From contig NZ_CP151275.1 of NCBI RefSeq assembly GCF_038235435.1, positions 62,001 through 126,000 of the forward strand: a stretch of 64,000 bases of DNA, in the 5' to 3' direction. Under the pieces are notes generated by a model, which worked only from the letters and a program-made list of their open reading frames with translations, was not told where the DNA came from and ran no database searches. Origin of the DNA: Niveibacterium sp. SC-1 (GTDB taxonomy: Bacteria > Pseudomonadota > Gammaproteobacteria > Burkholderiales > Rhodocyclaceae). Both the position numbers and the translations under genes were made by a program. This document shows positions 17,364 through 26,826 of the stretch, piece by piece. Position 1 is the first letter of the stretch. Each line of letters opens with the position of its first letter.

Positions 17364-17399
17364 GGGCGCCGCGGAAATCCGGGGGCGCCCTTTGTTTTC
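17364..17399 (+). terminator. Rho-independent terminator of ppk2
   Basis: GGGCGCC (17364-17370) pairs with GGCGCCC (17384-17390) with a nested CGGA-AA-TCCG hairpin inside, then TTTGTTTT. Its T-tract runs into the stop codon of the convergent SulP gene. Confidence 0.75.
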
Positions 17400-19090
17400 T
17401 AGAGGGCCGGTCCCGTCGCCTGATCGCCCGCCACCGTTTCCTGGTAGCGGGCAATCGCCGCGCGGGTGTTGAAGAGCATGCGGCGGGCGCCGAAGTGGGT
17501 GTCGAAGCCGGCCTGCCGCACCGCTTCGAGCACGTCGGGGTTGAGACCGGCGAGCCAGAGTTCGCAGCCCTGCGCGGCGAGGAAGCGATCGGCATCGCGC
17601 AACATCTGCAGCGCGGTGTACTCGATGTCCGACACGCGGCTCAGGTCCAGCACGAGCACCCGCGGTGTCTCGCGCGCGAACTGCTCGCGCATCCGGTCGG
17701 CCACGTTCTGCGCGTTCATGAAGAACACGCGCCCGGCCGGGCGCAGGATCAGCAGGCCGGGGAAGATCTCGTCGTCCGGATGCTCCTCCGAGCGCGGACG
17801 CAAGACGTCGGCGCCGCGCTTGCGACCGATCACATAGACCGCGGGATTGGCCGTCTGCGCCGCGAGCCCGATCAGCGAGACCACGATCGCGACCACGATG
17901 CCCTGCAGGGTGCCGAAGAGCAGCACGCCCAGCGCCGCGATGCAGGCCCAGCGGAACTCCATGCTCCGCACCGCGCGGATCGCGCGGAATTCACCGGGCT
18001 GGATCAGGCCCACCGAATAGACGATCACCACCGCGGCCAGCACCGCGTTGGGCAAGCGTGCCAGCAGCGGCGCGAGCACCAGCATGGTCGCGAGTGCCGC
18101 GGTGGCGGTCACAAGCGAGGCCTTCTGGCTGCGCCCGCCGGCCGCGCGCACCACGGCGGTCTGCGAGGTCCCGCCGCCGGCGCACATCGCGCCGAGCAGG
18201 CCGCCACCGATGTTGGCGAGCCCGGTCGCGACCAGCTCGCGGTTCGGCCTGACCGGTGGATCCGCGCGATCGGCAAAGGCGCGGCCCGCCGCGATGGTTT
18301 CAGTGGAGCTCATGAGGCCGATGCCCAGCGCGCCCGGCAGCAACTGGGTCACCAGATGCAGGTCGGGTAGCACCAGTGCCGGCAGGCCCTGCGGGATATG
18401 CCCCACCACCGTGATGCCGCGCGCAGGCAGGTCGAGCAACCAGCAGGCCGCGATGCCGCCACCCACGGCCACCAGCGGCGCGGGCGAATGCGGCAGCAGG
18501 CGCTCCATGCCGATCAGCACCGCGAGGGTTGCCGCGGCCAGCACGAGCGTGGGCAGTGAAGTCTGGGGCAGGTGCTGCAGGATGCTCAGGATGTCCTGCC
18601 CGAAGCCGTGCTTCTCGATATGCAGGCCGAACAGCTTGGGGATCTGGTCGAGCACGATCACCAGGCCGATGCCCGCCTTGAAGCCTGTGAGCACCGGGGA
18701 GGAGATGAAGTTGGCGACGAAGCCCAGGCGCAGGACGGCGGCGAGCAGGAGCACCACGCCGACGAGCATCGCCAGCGTGGCACTGGCGGTGAGCAGGGCG
18801 GCCGGGTCGCCGTTGGGAACGACCAGGCCAAGCTGGGCCCCGGTGAGGATCGCCAGCGTCGTGGTCGAACTGACATTGAGCACCCGCGAACTGCCCAGCA
18901 GCGCGTAGATCACCATCGGCACCAGGGCGGTGTAGAGCCCCACCGCGACTGGCAGGCCGGCGACCGTGGCATAGGCCATCGCCTTGGGGATCACCACCGC
19001 GGCGGCCGTGAGTCCCGCCACCGCGTCAAAGCGCAGGCCCTCAGGCGAGCTTGGCGAGCCTGCTGGGGGCGAGGCGGACGTGTTGCTCAT
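17399..19090 (-). CDS. SulP family anion transporter with STAS domain
   Basis: A 563-residue protein. The first roughly 420 residues are the SLC26/SulP membrane core, opening with GLTAAAVVIPKAMAYATVAGLP, the family signature, and including an SSTETIAAGRAFADR loop. The last 130 residues are a cytoplasmic STAS domain with LVLDLSRVSDIEYTALQML. SulP carriers take up sulfate, bicarbonate, or C4-dicarboxylates, often with Na+ or H+; the substrate here is open. The start at 19090 is chosen because AAGGAGG lies six bases upstream; an in-frame ATG ten codons earlier lacks such a site. It stands alone, convergent with ppk2. Confidence 0.9.
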   Translation of the reverse strand: MSNTSASPPAGSPSSPEGLRFDAVAGLTAAAVVIPKAMAYATVAGLPVAVGLYTALVPMVIYALLGSSRVLNVSSTTTLAILTGAQLGLVVPNGDPAALLTASATLAMLVGVVLLLAAVLRLGFVANFISSPVLTGFKAGIGLVIVLDQIPKLFGLHIEKHGFGQDILSILQHLPQTSLPTLVLAAATLAVLIGMERLLPHSPAPLVAVGGGIAACWLLDLPARGITVVGHIPQGLPALVLPDLHLVTQLLPGALGIGLMSSTETIAAGRAFADRADPPVRPNRELVATGLANIGGGLLGAMCAGGGTSQTAVVRAAGGRSQKASLVTATAALATMLVLAPLLARLPNAVLAAVVIVYSVGLIQPGEFRAIRAVRSMEFRWACIAALGVLLFGTLQGIVVAIVVSLIGLAAQTANPAVYVIGRKRGADVLRPRSEEHPDDEIFPGLLILRPAGRVFFMNAQNVADRMREQFARETPRVLVLDLSRVSDIEYTALQMLRDADRFLAAQGCELWLAGLNPDVLEAVRQAGFDTHFGARRMLFNTRAAIARYQETVAGDQATGPAL

Positions 19091-19161
19091 CGGACCTCCT
19101 TGTGCGGAGGCGCACGGCAAGGGCGCGGGCGCTTGTCGGTACGCGACCGCGGACTAGCGCT

Positions 19162-20544
19162 TCAGGGCTGGGCCGGCGGTGTGAAGTCGCCGCCCAGGGC
19201 GAGGTGCAGGTTGACTCGCTGGACACGTGCCTCGCTCTGTATCCGCAGCAGATTGGCGCGCACGTTGAGCAGGTTCAGTTCCTCGTTGAGGATGTTGCGA
19301 CGATCGGCAGATCCGACCTGCAGGCGCTTCTCCGCGAGTTCGATCAGGCGTTTGCTGGCGCTTTCCTGCTGGACCAGGAGATCGGCGCGGTCGTGCAGTG
19401 CAATGTTGCTCGCCAGCGCATCCTCGACTTCGGACAGGGCCTTGAGGCCGGCTTGACCGTAGGCGGCCAGCGCCTGCTTCTGTTCCGCCGTGCGGGCTTC
19501 GACCTGCGCTTCCAGCGCGCCACCCATGTAGATCGGCGCGAGCAGGCCGAGGCCTGCGCTCCATACCGGATTGTCGCGATCCTTGAGGACGAAGAGATCC
19601 GAGGAGATCGAGTTCACGCCTGCCGTGAGCTTGAGGCTGGGCAGGCGCGCGGCCTTGGCTTCAGTAGTGCGGTAGAAGGCGATGGCCACCCGCCGTTCGG
19701 CCGCCAGCAGGTCCGGGCGCCGCTCCAGCAGACTCGCCGGCAGGCCGGCGGGCAGGTCGGGCGGCAGGGGCTTGAAGCGGTCAGGGGTTTCGATCGTGCC
19801 GCTGGGGTAGCGCCCGAGCAGCACTTCCAGTCCGCGCTGCGCCTGGTTCTGCGCCAGGGCGAGCTGGCGCTCGCTGTCACGGCTGCCCGCCAGTGCCGAT
19901 TCGAGTTGCACCACCGGTGTGAGGTCGGCATTGCCGACGCGCGCCCGGGAGCGCGCGAGATCGAGCTGGGCCTGTTGGGTCTTGATCAGTTCCTGCACGA
20001 GGGCGCGCTGCGCGCGTGCCTCGATGGTCACGAACCAGGCCCTCGCCACTCCGGCCGCGATGGATTGCTGCGCCCAGGCATAGTCGGCCTCGGTGGCCGC
20101 ATACTGCGCCCGCGAAGCTTCACGACCCGCGCGCACCCGGCCCCAGAGATCCAGTTCCCAGCTCACGTTGAGGCCGAAGCCGGTGAGGCCCGAGCCATCG
20201 GACATCTTGCCGCCGGCGCGGCCGTAGGCCACCACGTTGGGCACCAGGGTCGCGCCCGCCGCCTTGACTGCGGCCGCGGCCTGTTCGATGCGGCTTGCGG
20301 CGACGGGCAGGTCGAGGTTGTGTGCCAGGGCCTCTTCGATCAGCGCGTTGAGCGCGGGATCGTCGAAGCGGGCGAACCAGCTCTGTCTGACCTCGCCCGC
20401 GATGGCCGGGGATTGCCACTCCGCCGGCAGGCGGACCTCCGGCATCGCGTCGTGCTGCAACTGCTCACGCGCGGGGGGTGAGGGCAGCGCGCAGGCGCCC
20501 AGGGCGAGACTGACTAGCAGGAGGGATGGCGAACGCATGCGCAT
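19162..20544 (-). CDS. Outer-membrane efflux lipoprotein, NodT type
   Basis: A 460-residue TolC-family protein. Residues 1-18 are a signal peptide with lipobox LGAC, so the mature N-terminal Cys is lipidated. Two OEP repeats follow, each with long helices; marks include NWELDLWGRVRAG-type strand (here VSWELDLWGRVRAG) and LLERRPDLLAAERRVAIAFYRT. It forms the trimeric outer-membrane channel for the HlyD-type adaptor gene, whose stop lies three bases upstream. It is the third gene of a DUF3302-HlyD-NodT operon without a classical inner-membrane pump. Confidence 0.9.
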   Translation of the reverse strand: MRMRSPSLLLVSLALGACALPSPPAREQLQHDAMPEVRLPAEWQSPAIAGEVRQSWFARFDDPALNALIEEALAHNLDLPVAASRIEQAAAAVKAAGATLVPNVVAYGRAGGKMSDGSGLTGFGLNVSWELDLWGRVRAGREASRAQYAATEADYAWAQQSIAAGVARAWFVTIEARAQRALVQELIKTQQAQLDLARSRARVGNADLTPVVQLESALAGSRDSERQLALAQNQAQRGLEVLLGRYPSGTIETPDRFKPLPPDLPAGLPASLLERRPDLLAAERRVAIAFYRTTEAKAARLPSLKLTAGVNSISSDLFVLKDRDNPVWSAGLGLLAPIYMGGALEAQVEARTAEQKQALAAYGQAGLKALSEVEDALASNIALHDRADLLVQQESASKRLIELAEKRLQVGSADRRNILNEELNLLNVRANLLRIQSEARVQRVNLHLALGGDFTPPAQP

Positions 20545-20547
20545 ACC

Positions 20548-21684
20548 TCAGTGCAGCTTGGCGATCAGGTAGTTGAGCTTGCTGCTCACCCGGACGAAGA
20601 CCTTGCGGATCAGGTGGATCGGCTTGAAGGAGTCCGTGTAGATCGCCGATTGTCCGATCGCGCCCGCCGCGAGGAAGGTGTTGGCGCTCTCGCCCTCCAG
20701 GTCGATCTTGACCGCGAAGCGCCCCGGTGGCGTCGGCCCGGTTCCGGTCGTGGGGACAAGCCCGCTCTGTGCGAGCTGGCCCTGGCCCTGCGCCCAGACG
20801 ATGGATTCCACCTTGCCCTTGAGGATGTCGCCGGGCAGGGTCTCGAAGGCGAGTTCGACTTCGTCGCCGGGCTTGACCATGTAGAGCTCGTTCTGGCCGT
20901 AGAGCGCGATGATCTGGTACTCGTCCTCGACGAAGCTCATGGCCGCCATGGCCGGCAGCGGCGTCACCCAGGAGCCGGGACGCACCTGCAGATTGATGAC
21001 GGAGCCATTGGCCGGCGCATACACCGTGGTCTGGGAGAGATCGTATTCGGCGCTGGCGAGCTGGGCCTTGATCGAGGCCACCTCGGCCTGGTCGCCGCCG
21101 ACGACGGCACCCAGGCTTTCGCGGACCTGGTCTTCGGCCGCCTTGGCCGAAGCCTGTTCCGCCTCAAGCTGCGCGACGTTGGCCTCGGCCTGTTCCAGGT
21201 CGAACTTGTTGCCGGCTTCCGAAGCCACCAGGGCCTTGTTCTGCACCACGCGCTTGCGGGCGAGTGCCAGCTGGGCGGTGATCGCGGCGGTCTTGCCACG
21301 GGTCGAGCGCAGTTGCTCGTTGAGGTTCTTCGCGTTGGCTTCGGCCGTGGTGAGCTGGGCCTTGAGCTGATTGACCTGGAGCTGGTAGGGCGTGGGGTCG
21401 ATCTTGAAGAGTACGTCACCCTTCTTGACCGGCTTGTTGCCGTCGACCGGCACCTCGAGCACACGGCCGCGCACGTTGGGCACGATCTGCACCACGTACT
21501 TGATGACCCGCGCATCGGTGGAGGTCGGTGCCACGGCGTTCAGGGTCAGGATCAGCCAGGTCATCGCGACCACCGGGATGGTGAACACGACAACCTTATT
21601 CGGCGTATTCCAGGGCAGCCATTTGAACTTGAAGTAGATCAGCCAGACGATGAAGGCATACATGCCTATGAGGAGGGCGTCCAT
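20548..21684 (-). CDS. HlyD-family membrane fusion protein, YiaV/YibH-like
   Basis: A 378-residue adaptor. Two hydrophobic segments open the protein (about residues 4-25 and 31-52), then a biotinyl-lipoyl half (VPNVRGRVLEVPVDGNKPVKKGDVLFKID), a long coiled-coil hairpin, the second lipoyl half (TVYAPANGSVINLQVRPGSWV) and beta-barrel. Two N-terminal helices rather than one and pairing with DUF3302 mark the YiaV group of E. coli. The ATG overlaps the DUF3302 stop by one base. It probably bridges the inner membrane to the NodT channel. Confidence 0.88.
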   Translation of the reverse strand: MDALLIGMYAFIVWLIYFKFKWLPWNTPNKVVVFTIPVVAMTWLILTLNAVAPTSTDARVIKYVVQIVPNVRGRVLEVPVDGNKPVKKGDVLFKIDPTPYQLQVNQLKAQLTTAEANAKNLNEQLRSTRGKTAAITAQLALARKRVVQNKALVASEAGNKFDLEQAEANVAQLEAEQASAKAAEDQVRESLGAVVGGDQAEVASIKAQLASAEYDLSQTTVYAPANGSVINLQVRPGSWVTPLPAMAAMSFVEDEYQIIALYGQNELYMVKPGDEVELAFETLPGDILKGKVESIVWAQGQGQLAQSGLVPTTGTGPTPPGRFAVKIDLEGESANTFLAAGAIGQSAIYTDSFKPIHLIRKVFVRVSSKLNYLIAKLH

Positions 21685-22256
21685 CAGGCGGCTCCTCCCT
21701 GGGCGTTACCGGCCACCGCAGCATCGCTGGCGGCCAGCGAGGCGTCGAGTTTGGCGCGGACGGCTTCGAGTTCGGGACTGAGCGGATGCTTTCGCGCCAT
21801 GGTGTCGAGTTCATCCCGCAGAAGGCGCATGTCGGCCTGAACCTGGATGTCATCGGTCGAGGCGCCATGCAGGCGTTCTGACTCGTGACTGAAATAATCG
21901 TCGTGCTTGTCGGTGCCGTAGGCGCCCTTGTAGGCGATCGGCTTGGTATAGGCCCACAGCCAGGCGAAAGGCCACAGCAGACCGCCGAAGACCAGGGAAA
22001 GCAGGCAGAGGACGGTGATCCCCTCCTTCTGTGGATGGTGGCGCTTCTCCGCCGCCTTCTCGGGAAGGATGTGCACCATCCAGAAAATCGCGATGCCAAC
22101 GGGTGGCAGCACGATCAGGACAAACCAGGAAATGAAGTTCGCGACCTTGTCTTCCATTTCTGGCGACAACAGGCTCGCATGGGCGGCAAGCGGTGTTGCG
22201 GCAAGCACCAAAAGCAGTGCGAGTGCCGGGGCGCGTGACTGTTTTGCTGCGGACAT
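21684..22256 (-). CDS. DUF3302 inner-membrane protein, YiaW-like
   Basis: A 190-residue protein with a signal-like first helix (ending AHASLL), then two further helices (about 42-62 and 82-105). The segment YWMVHILPEKAAEKRHHPQ-like loop (here FWMVHILPEKAAEKRHHPQ) and CLLSLVFGGLLWPFAWLWAY are the DUF3302 core. The tail is a cytoplasmic or periplasmic charged helix. In E. coli yiaW sits before yiaV exactly as here, and the function of the pair is still unclear. It leads the three-gene export operon, divergent from the RND operon. Confidence 0.85.
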   Translation of the reverse strand: MSAAKQSRAPALALLLVLAATPLAAHASLLSPEMEDKVANFISWFVLIVLPPVGIAIFWMVHILPEKAAEKRHHPQKEGITVLCLLSLVFGGLLWPFAWLWAYTKPIAYKGAYGTDKHDDYFSHESERLHGASTDDIQVQADMRLLRDELDTMARKHPLSPELEAVRAKLDASLAASDAAVAGNAQGGAA

Positions 22257-22431
22257 CGGGGGGCCTTTCAGCGCAAACTCACGCCGCGATCCTAATGAAT
22301 GCCAGCTCGGTCCTACAAGGCATTTCGTTGGGCGTGTGTACCTTGTGTGCCAGCTCGATCAAGAAACAAGCGTCGTTCATCGCGTCTGAATGCCTGCATC
22401 TCCCTACTGAGGTCAGGCGGAAAGGATCAAG

Positions 22432-23667
22432 ATGTTCCGGGCATGGATTCTGCGTCTGGGCGCAGTGCTTGTTGCACTGCAATCCGCAAGCTGCAGCAAG
22501 ACCGAGGCGCCCAGTGCGCCCCAAGCCGCACCGCCCGAGGTCACCGTTCAGCCCGTGAACGCGCAGGACGTGCCCATCGTTCCGGAGTTTGTCGGCCAGA
22601 CCGAGAGCTCACGCCAGGTCGAGATCCGCGCCCGTGTGAGCGGCTACCTGGACCGACGTCTTTATCGCGAAGGCGCGCTGGTCAAGGCGGGCGACGAGCT
22701 CTTCCTGCTCGACCGCAAGCCGCTGCAGGCGCAGCTGCAGGCCGCCAAGGCCGAGCTTGCCCAGCGCGTTGCGGCCCATGAGACGGCGCTGGCCAATCTC
22801 AAGCGGATCGAACCGCTGGCGGCGAAAAACGCGGTCAGTCTCAAGGATCGCGACGATGCGATCGGCCAGGAGCGCACGACCGCGGCCTCGGTCGAGGGGG
22901 CCAGGGCCTCGGTGATACAGGCCGAGCTCAATCTGTCCTACACCCGCATCAGCTCGCCGGTGACGGGTATCTCCAGCTTCGCGAAGGTGGCCGAGGGCAC
23001 CTACGTGGACGCCAGCAACAACCTGCTCACCTACGTGGCCGCGCTCTCGCCGATGCGGGTGAACTTCAGCGTCTCCGAGAACCAGGTTCTGGGCCTGGAC
23101 AGGGATGTGAAGCAGGGCCAGCTGCGCCTGCCACCGCAGGAGAAGATGGAGGTCGAAGTCGTGATGGGCGACGGCAGCGTGTTTGCCGAGCGCGGCCACC
23201 TGACCTTCGCCGACGCCTCCTTCAGCCAGGACACCGGCACCTTCCTCGCGCGCGCCGAGCTGCCCAACAAGGGCGGCCAACTGCGCCCCGGCCAGTTCGT
23301 ACGCCTGCGCATCATGGGCGCGGTGCGGCCGGGTGGCGTGCTCGTGCCACAGCGTGCGGTACTGCAGACCGCCAAGGGCAACATGGTCTTCGTGGTCGGC
23401 CCGGGCAACAAGGCGCAGGTGCGCATGGTGAACCTCGATGGCATGTCGGGCGACTACTGGCTTGTAGGCAAGGGGCTCAAGGCGGGTGACCTGCTGGTGG
23501 TCGAGGGCGGCATGCGCCTGCAGCCGGACACGCCGGTGAAGATCGTCAAGCGGCTGGAACCACCCAAGATCGACGTGGACAAACCGATCCCGGTCACGCA
23601 GGACGCGGGCAAGACGGAACAGGATCCGGCCCGCGGCCTCACCGCCCAGTCCACGCCCGCGAAGTAG
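22432..23667 (+). CDS. RND efflux periplasmic adaptor (AcrA/MexA family)
   Basis: A 411-residue lipoprotein adaptor. The signal peptide ends in a Ser-Ala-Ser-Cys lipobox (Cys21). Conserved parts in order: VRARVSGYL-type lipoyl strand (here IRARVSGYLDRRLYREGALVKAGDELFLLD), helical hairpin, LNLSYTRISSPVTGI, and a beta-barrel with LPNKGGQLRPGQFVRLRI and VLVPQRAVLQ. It connects the inner-membrane pump to the outer-membrane factor. The ribosome-binding site is AAAGGATC before the ATG. The pump gene starts nine bases after its stop, so the three genes are one operon. Confidence 0.93.
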   Translation: MFRAWILRLGAVLVALQSASCSKTEAPSAPQAAPPEVTVQPVNAQDVPIVPEFVGQTESSRQVEIRARVSGYLDRRLYREGALVKAGDELFLLDRKPLQAQLQAAKAELAQRVAAHETALANLKRIEPLAAKNAVSLKDRDDAIGQERTTAASVEGARASVIQAELNLSYTRISSPVTGISSFAKVAEGTYVDASNNLLTYVAALSPMRVNFSVSENQVLGLDRDVKQGQLRLPPQEKMEVEVVMGDGSVFAERGHLTFADASFSQDTGTFLARAELPNKGGQLRPGQFVRLRIMGAVRPGGVLVPQRAVLQTAKGNMVFVVGPGNKAQVRMVNLDGMSGDYWLVGKGLKAGDLLVVEGGMRLQPDTPVKIVKRLEPPKIDVDKPIPVTQDAGKTEQDPARGLTAQSTPAK

Positions 23668-23676
23668 GAGCGTCCG

Positions 23677-26600
23677 ATGATCTCCCACTTCTGCATACGC
23701 CGGCCGATCTTCGCGACCGTGCTGTCGATCATCATCGTCATCGCCGGGGTGGTGGCGATGCTCTCGCTGCCGATCGCGCAGTACCCGGACATCACGCCGG
23801 TGCAGATCACCGTGAGCACCGCCTATCCGGGGGCGGACGCCAAGACCATCTCCGAATCCGTTGCGGCGCCGATAGAGGCGCAGATCAACGGCGTCGACAA
23901 CATGATCTACATGCAGTCGACCAGCTCGGCCACGGGCCAGTACTCGCTCACCGTGTACTTCAAGGTCGGCACGGACCCCGACATCGCGCAGGTGCAGGTG
24001 CAGAACCGGGTGAGCCTCGCCCAGGCGCAGATGCCCGACGTGGTGACCAAGAATGGCATCAACATCCAGAAGCGCTCCAACAGCTTCCTGATGCTGATCG
24101 GGATCTACTCGCCGGATGACCGCTTCGACGAGACCTACATCGGCAACTATGCCAACGTGTATGTGCTCGATGCGCTCAAGCGCATCCCCGGCGCCAACCA
24201 GGCCTCGATCATGGGCACGCCGGATCTGGCGATGCGCATCTGGCTGCAGCCCGACCGCATGGCCTCGCTGGGCATCACGCCCTCCGACATCCAGAGTGCG
24301 GTGTCGGCGCAGAACCAGCAGTTCGGCATCGGCCGCATCGGTTCGCCGCCGACCGACCGGCCGGTGGAGATGACCTTTCCGGTGGTGGCGGGTGGCCGCT
24401 TCACCGAGCCCAAGGAGTTCGAGAAGATCATCCTGCGCACGGACGCCACGGGTGCTGCGATCGTGCGCCTGGGTGACGTCGGTCATGCCGAGGTGGGGCA
24501 GAAGGACTACCTCATCCGCGGCAAGATGAACGGCAAGACCGCGACGCTCGTGGCGGTGTACCAGCAGTCCGGCTCCAACGCGCTGGATGTCTCCAAGCAA
24601 GTGCGCGCCACCATGGCGCAGATGAAGAAGTCCTTCCCGGAGGGGCTCGACTATCTGGTCTCGCTGGATACCACGACCTTCGTCAGCGATTCGATCAACG
24701 AAGTGGTGCACACCCTCTTCGAGGCGGTGGTGCTGGTGGTGCTGGTGGTGTACCTCTTCCTGCAGAACTTCCGCGCCACGGTGATCCCGACGATCGCGGT
24801 GCTGGTCTCCTTGGTGGGCACCTTCGTCGGCATGCTGGCGATGGGCTTTTCCATCAACATGCTCACGCTCTTCGGCCTGGTGCTGGCGATCGGCATCGTG
24901 GTGGACGACGCGATCGTGGTGATCGAGAACGTCGAGCGCAACATGAGCGAGTTCAAGCTCTCGCCGCGCGACGCCGCCTTCAAGGCGATGGACGAGGTGA
25001 CCGGTCCGGTGATCGCGATCGTGCTGGTGCTCTCGGCCGTGTTCATTCCCGTGGCCTTCATCAGCGGCACCACCGGCCTGCTCTACAAGCAGTTCGCCAT
25101 CACCATTGTGATCTCGGTGGCGCTGTCTGGCTTCGTCGCACTCACCCTCACGCCTGCGCTCGCGGCGCTCATGCTCAAGCCGCACCACGGCGAACCCAAC
25201 CGCTTCTTCCGCTGGTTCAACGGTGCTTTCGAGCGCATGACCAAGGGCTATGCCGCGGGCGTGTCCTTCGTCATCAAGCGCGTGTTCATCGCCCTGCTCT
25301 GCTTTGCCGGTATGGTGGTGATCCTGCTCGGGCTCTTCAAGCACATCCCCACCAGCTTCGTGCCTGCGGAGGATCAGGGCTACCTGCTCGCCGCGGCGAT
25401 CCTGCCCGATGCGGCGAGTCTGGACCGCACGGCCGAGGTGGGCAGCGAGGTGGCGCGAGCCCTGCAGAAGCTGCCTTCGGTGAAGAACGTCTCCAGCCTC
25501 CCCGGCTACAGCATGATCGACGGCCAGTACAAGGCGAGCGCCGGCACGATCTTCGCGGAGATGAAGGGCTTCGACGAACGCGGTGGCGGCGCCGCGTCTT
25601 CCACCTTCGCGGCCGCCGCGGCGATCCGCAAGGCGTCGGCCTCGATCCACGACGGCGTGGTGATTCCGCTCCTGCCACCGCCGATTCCGGGCTTGGGCAG
25701 CGCGGGGGGCTTCGAGTTCTGGATTCAGTCCAAGGGCAACGCCGACTATGCCGAGGTCGATCGGGTGACCAAGGCCTTTGTGGCGGAATCGAAGAAGCGG
25801 CACGAGCTCACGGACATGACCACCCTGGTCAACGCTGCCTCTCGCCAGCTCAAGGTCACGGTAGATCGCGACCGCGCCGAAACCCTGGGCGTGCCGGTGC
25901 AGGACATCTATGCGGCGATGCAGACGCTCTTCGGCTCGCTCTACGTGAGCCAGTACAACAACTACTCGCGCGTCTTCCAGGTGATCCTGCAGGCCGAGCC
26001 GCGCTACCGCCGTTCGCCCGAAGACCTGCAGCGCATCTACGTGCGCCAGCGCGACGGCAAGATGGTGCCGCTCTCCGCCGTGACACGCAGCGAGTTCACC
26101 ACCGGTGCGGAACTGGTGAGCCGCTTCAACGGCTTCCCCGCGTCCAAGGTCACCGGCAACGCGGCCGAGGGCTACAGCTCGGGGCAGGCCATCGCGGCGA
26201 TGGAAGAGGTGGCGGCCAAGGTCCTGCCCGAGGGCTTCGACTTCGGCTGGTCCGGCCAGGCCTTCGAGGAGAAGCAGGCGGGCAGCACCACGGTGGTGGT
26301 GTTCGCCTTCGGCATCGTCATGGTCTTCCTGATCCTCGCGGCGCAATACGAGGCCTGGGGCCTGCCCTTCTCGGTGATCACCGCCGTGCCCTTCGGCATC
26401 TTCGGTGCCCTCGTGGCGATCTGGCTGCGCGGGCTGGAGAACGACATCTACTTCCAGGTCGGCATGGTGACGCTCATAGGCCTGGCGGCGAAGAACGCGA
26501 TCCTGATCGTCGAATTCGCCGTGATGAAACACGCCGAAGGACTCGCGTTCCGCGAGGCCGCGCTGGAGGCGGCGCGATTGCGCCTGCGCCCGATCGTGAT

Positions 26601-26826
26601 GACCTCGATGGCCTTCATCATGGGCGCGGTGCCGCTCGCCATCGCCACCGGCGCCGGCGCGAATTCGCGCCACTCGATCGGCACGGGCCTCATCGGCGGC
26701 ATGGTGGCAGCCACCTCGCTCGCACTCTTCTTCGTTCCGCTGTTCTTCGTGCTCATCGAATCGCTCTCGGCCCGCGTCGGCAAGAAGCCAGCACCCGAGG
26801 CGAAGGAGGAGGGGCATCATGCGTAA
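23677..26826 (+). CDS. RND multidrug efflux permease (HAE1 family)
   Basis: A 1049-residue proton-driven pump of the AcrB/MexB class, with 12 helices and two large periplasmic loops. The N-terminal FCIRRPIFATVLSIIIVIAG and YPDITPVQITVSTAYPGA are class signatures. The proton-relay residues are present: Asp410-Asp411 in helix 4 (GIVVDDAIVVIENVER) and Lys939 in helix 10 (LIGLAAKNAILIVEF). Length is that of AcrB (1049). Substrates are probably hydrophobic drugs or dyes. Its stop overlaps the NodT gene start by eight bases. Confidence 0.95.
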   Translation: MISHFCIRRPIFATVLSIIIVIAGVVAMLSLPIAQYPDITPVQITVSTAYPGADAKTISESVAAPIEAQINGVDNMIYMQSTSSATGQYSLTVYFKVGTDPDIAQVQVQNRVSLAQAQMPDVVTKNGINIQKRSNSFLMLIGIYSPDDRFDETYIGNYANVYVLDALKRIPGANQASIMGTPDLAMRIWLQPDRMASLGITPSDIQSAVSAQNQQFGIGRIGSPPTDRPVEMTFPVVAGGRFTEPKEFEKIILRTDATGAAIVRLGDVGHAEVGQKDYLIRGKMNGKTATLVAVYQQSGSNALDVSKQVRATMAQMKKSFPEGLDYLVSLDTTTFVSDSINEVVHTLFEAVVLVVLVVYLFLQNFRATVIPTIAVLVSLVGTFVGMLAMGFSINMLTLFGLVLAIGIVVDDAIVVIENVERNMSEFKLSPRDAAFKAMDEVTGPVIAIVLVLSAVFIPVAFISGTTGLLYKQFAITIVISVALSGFVALTLTPALAALMLKPHHGEPNRFFRWFNGAFERMTKGYAAGVSFVIKRVFIALLCFAGMVVILLGLFKHIPTSFVPAEDQGYLLAAAILPDAASLDRTAEVGSEVARALQKLPSVKNVSSLPGYSMIDGQYKASAGTIFAEMKGFDERGGGAASSTFAAAAAIRKASASIHDGVVIPLLPPPIPGLGSAGGFEFWIQSKGNADYAEVDRVTKAFVAESKKRHELTDMTTLVNAASRQLKVTVDRDRAETLGVPVQDIYAAMQTLFGSLYVSQYNNYSRVFQVILQAEPRYRRSPEDLQRIYVRQRDGKMVPLSAVTRSEFTTGAELVSRFNGFPASKVTGNAAEGYSSGQAIAAMEEVAAKVLPEGFDFGWSGQAFEEKQAGSTTVVVFAFGIVMVFLILAAQYEAWGLPFSVITAVPFGIFGALVAIWLRGLENDIYFQVGMVTLIGLAAKNAILIVEFAVMKHAEGLAFREAALEAARLRLRPIVMTSMAFIMGAVPLAIATGAGANSRHSIGTGLIGGMVAATSLALFFVPLFFVLIESLSARVGKKPAPEAKEEGHHA

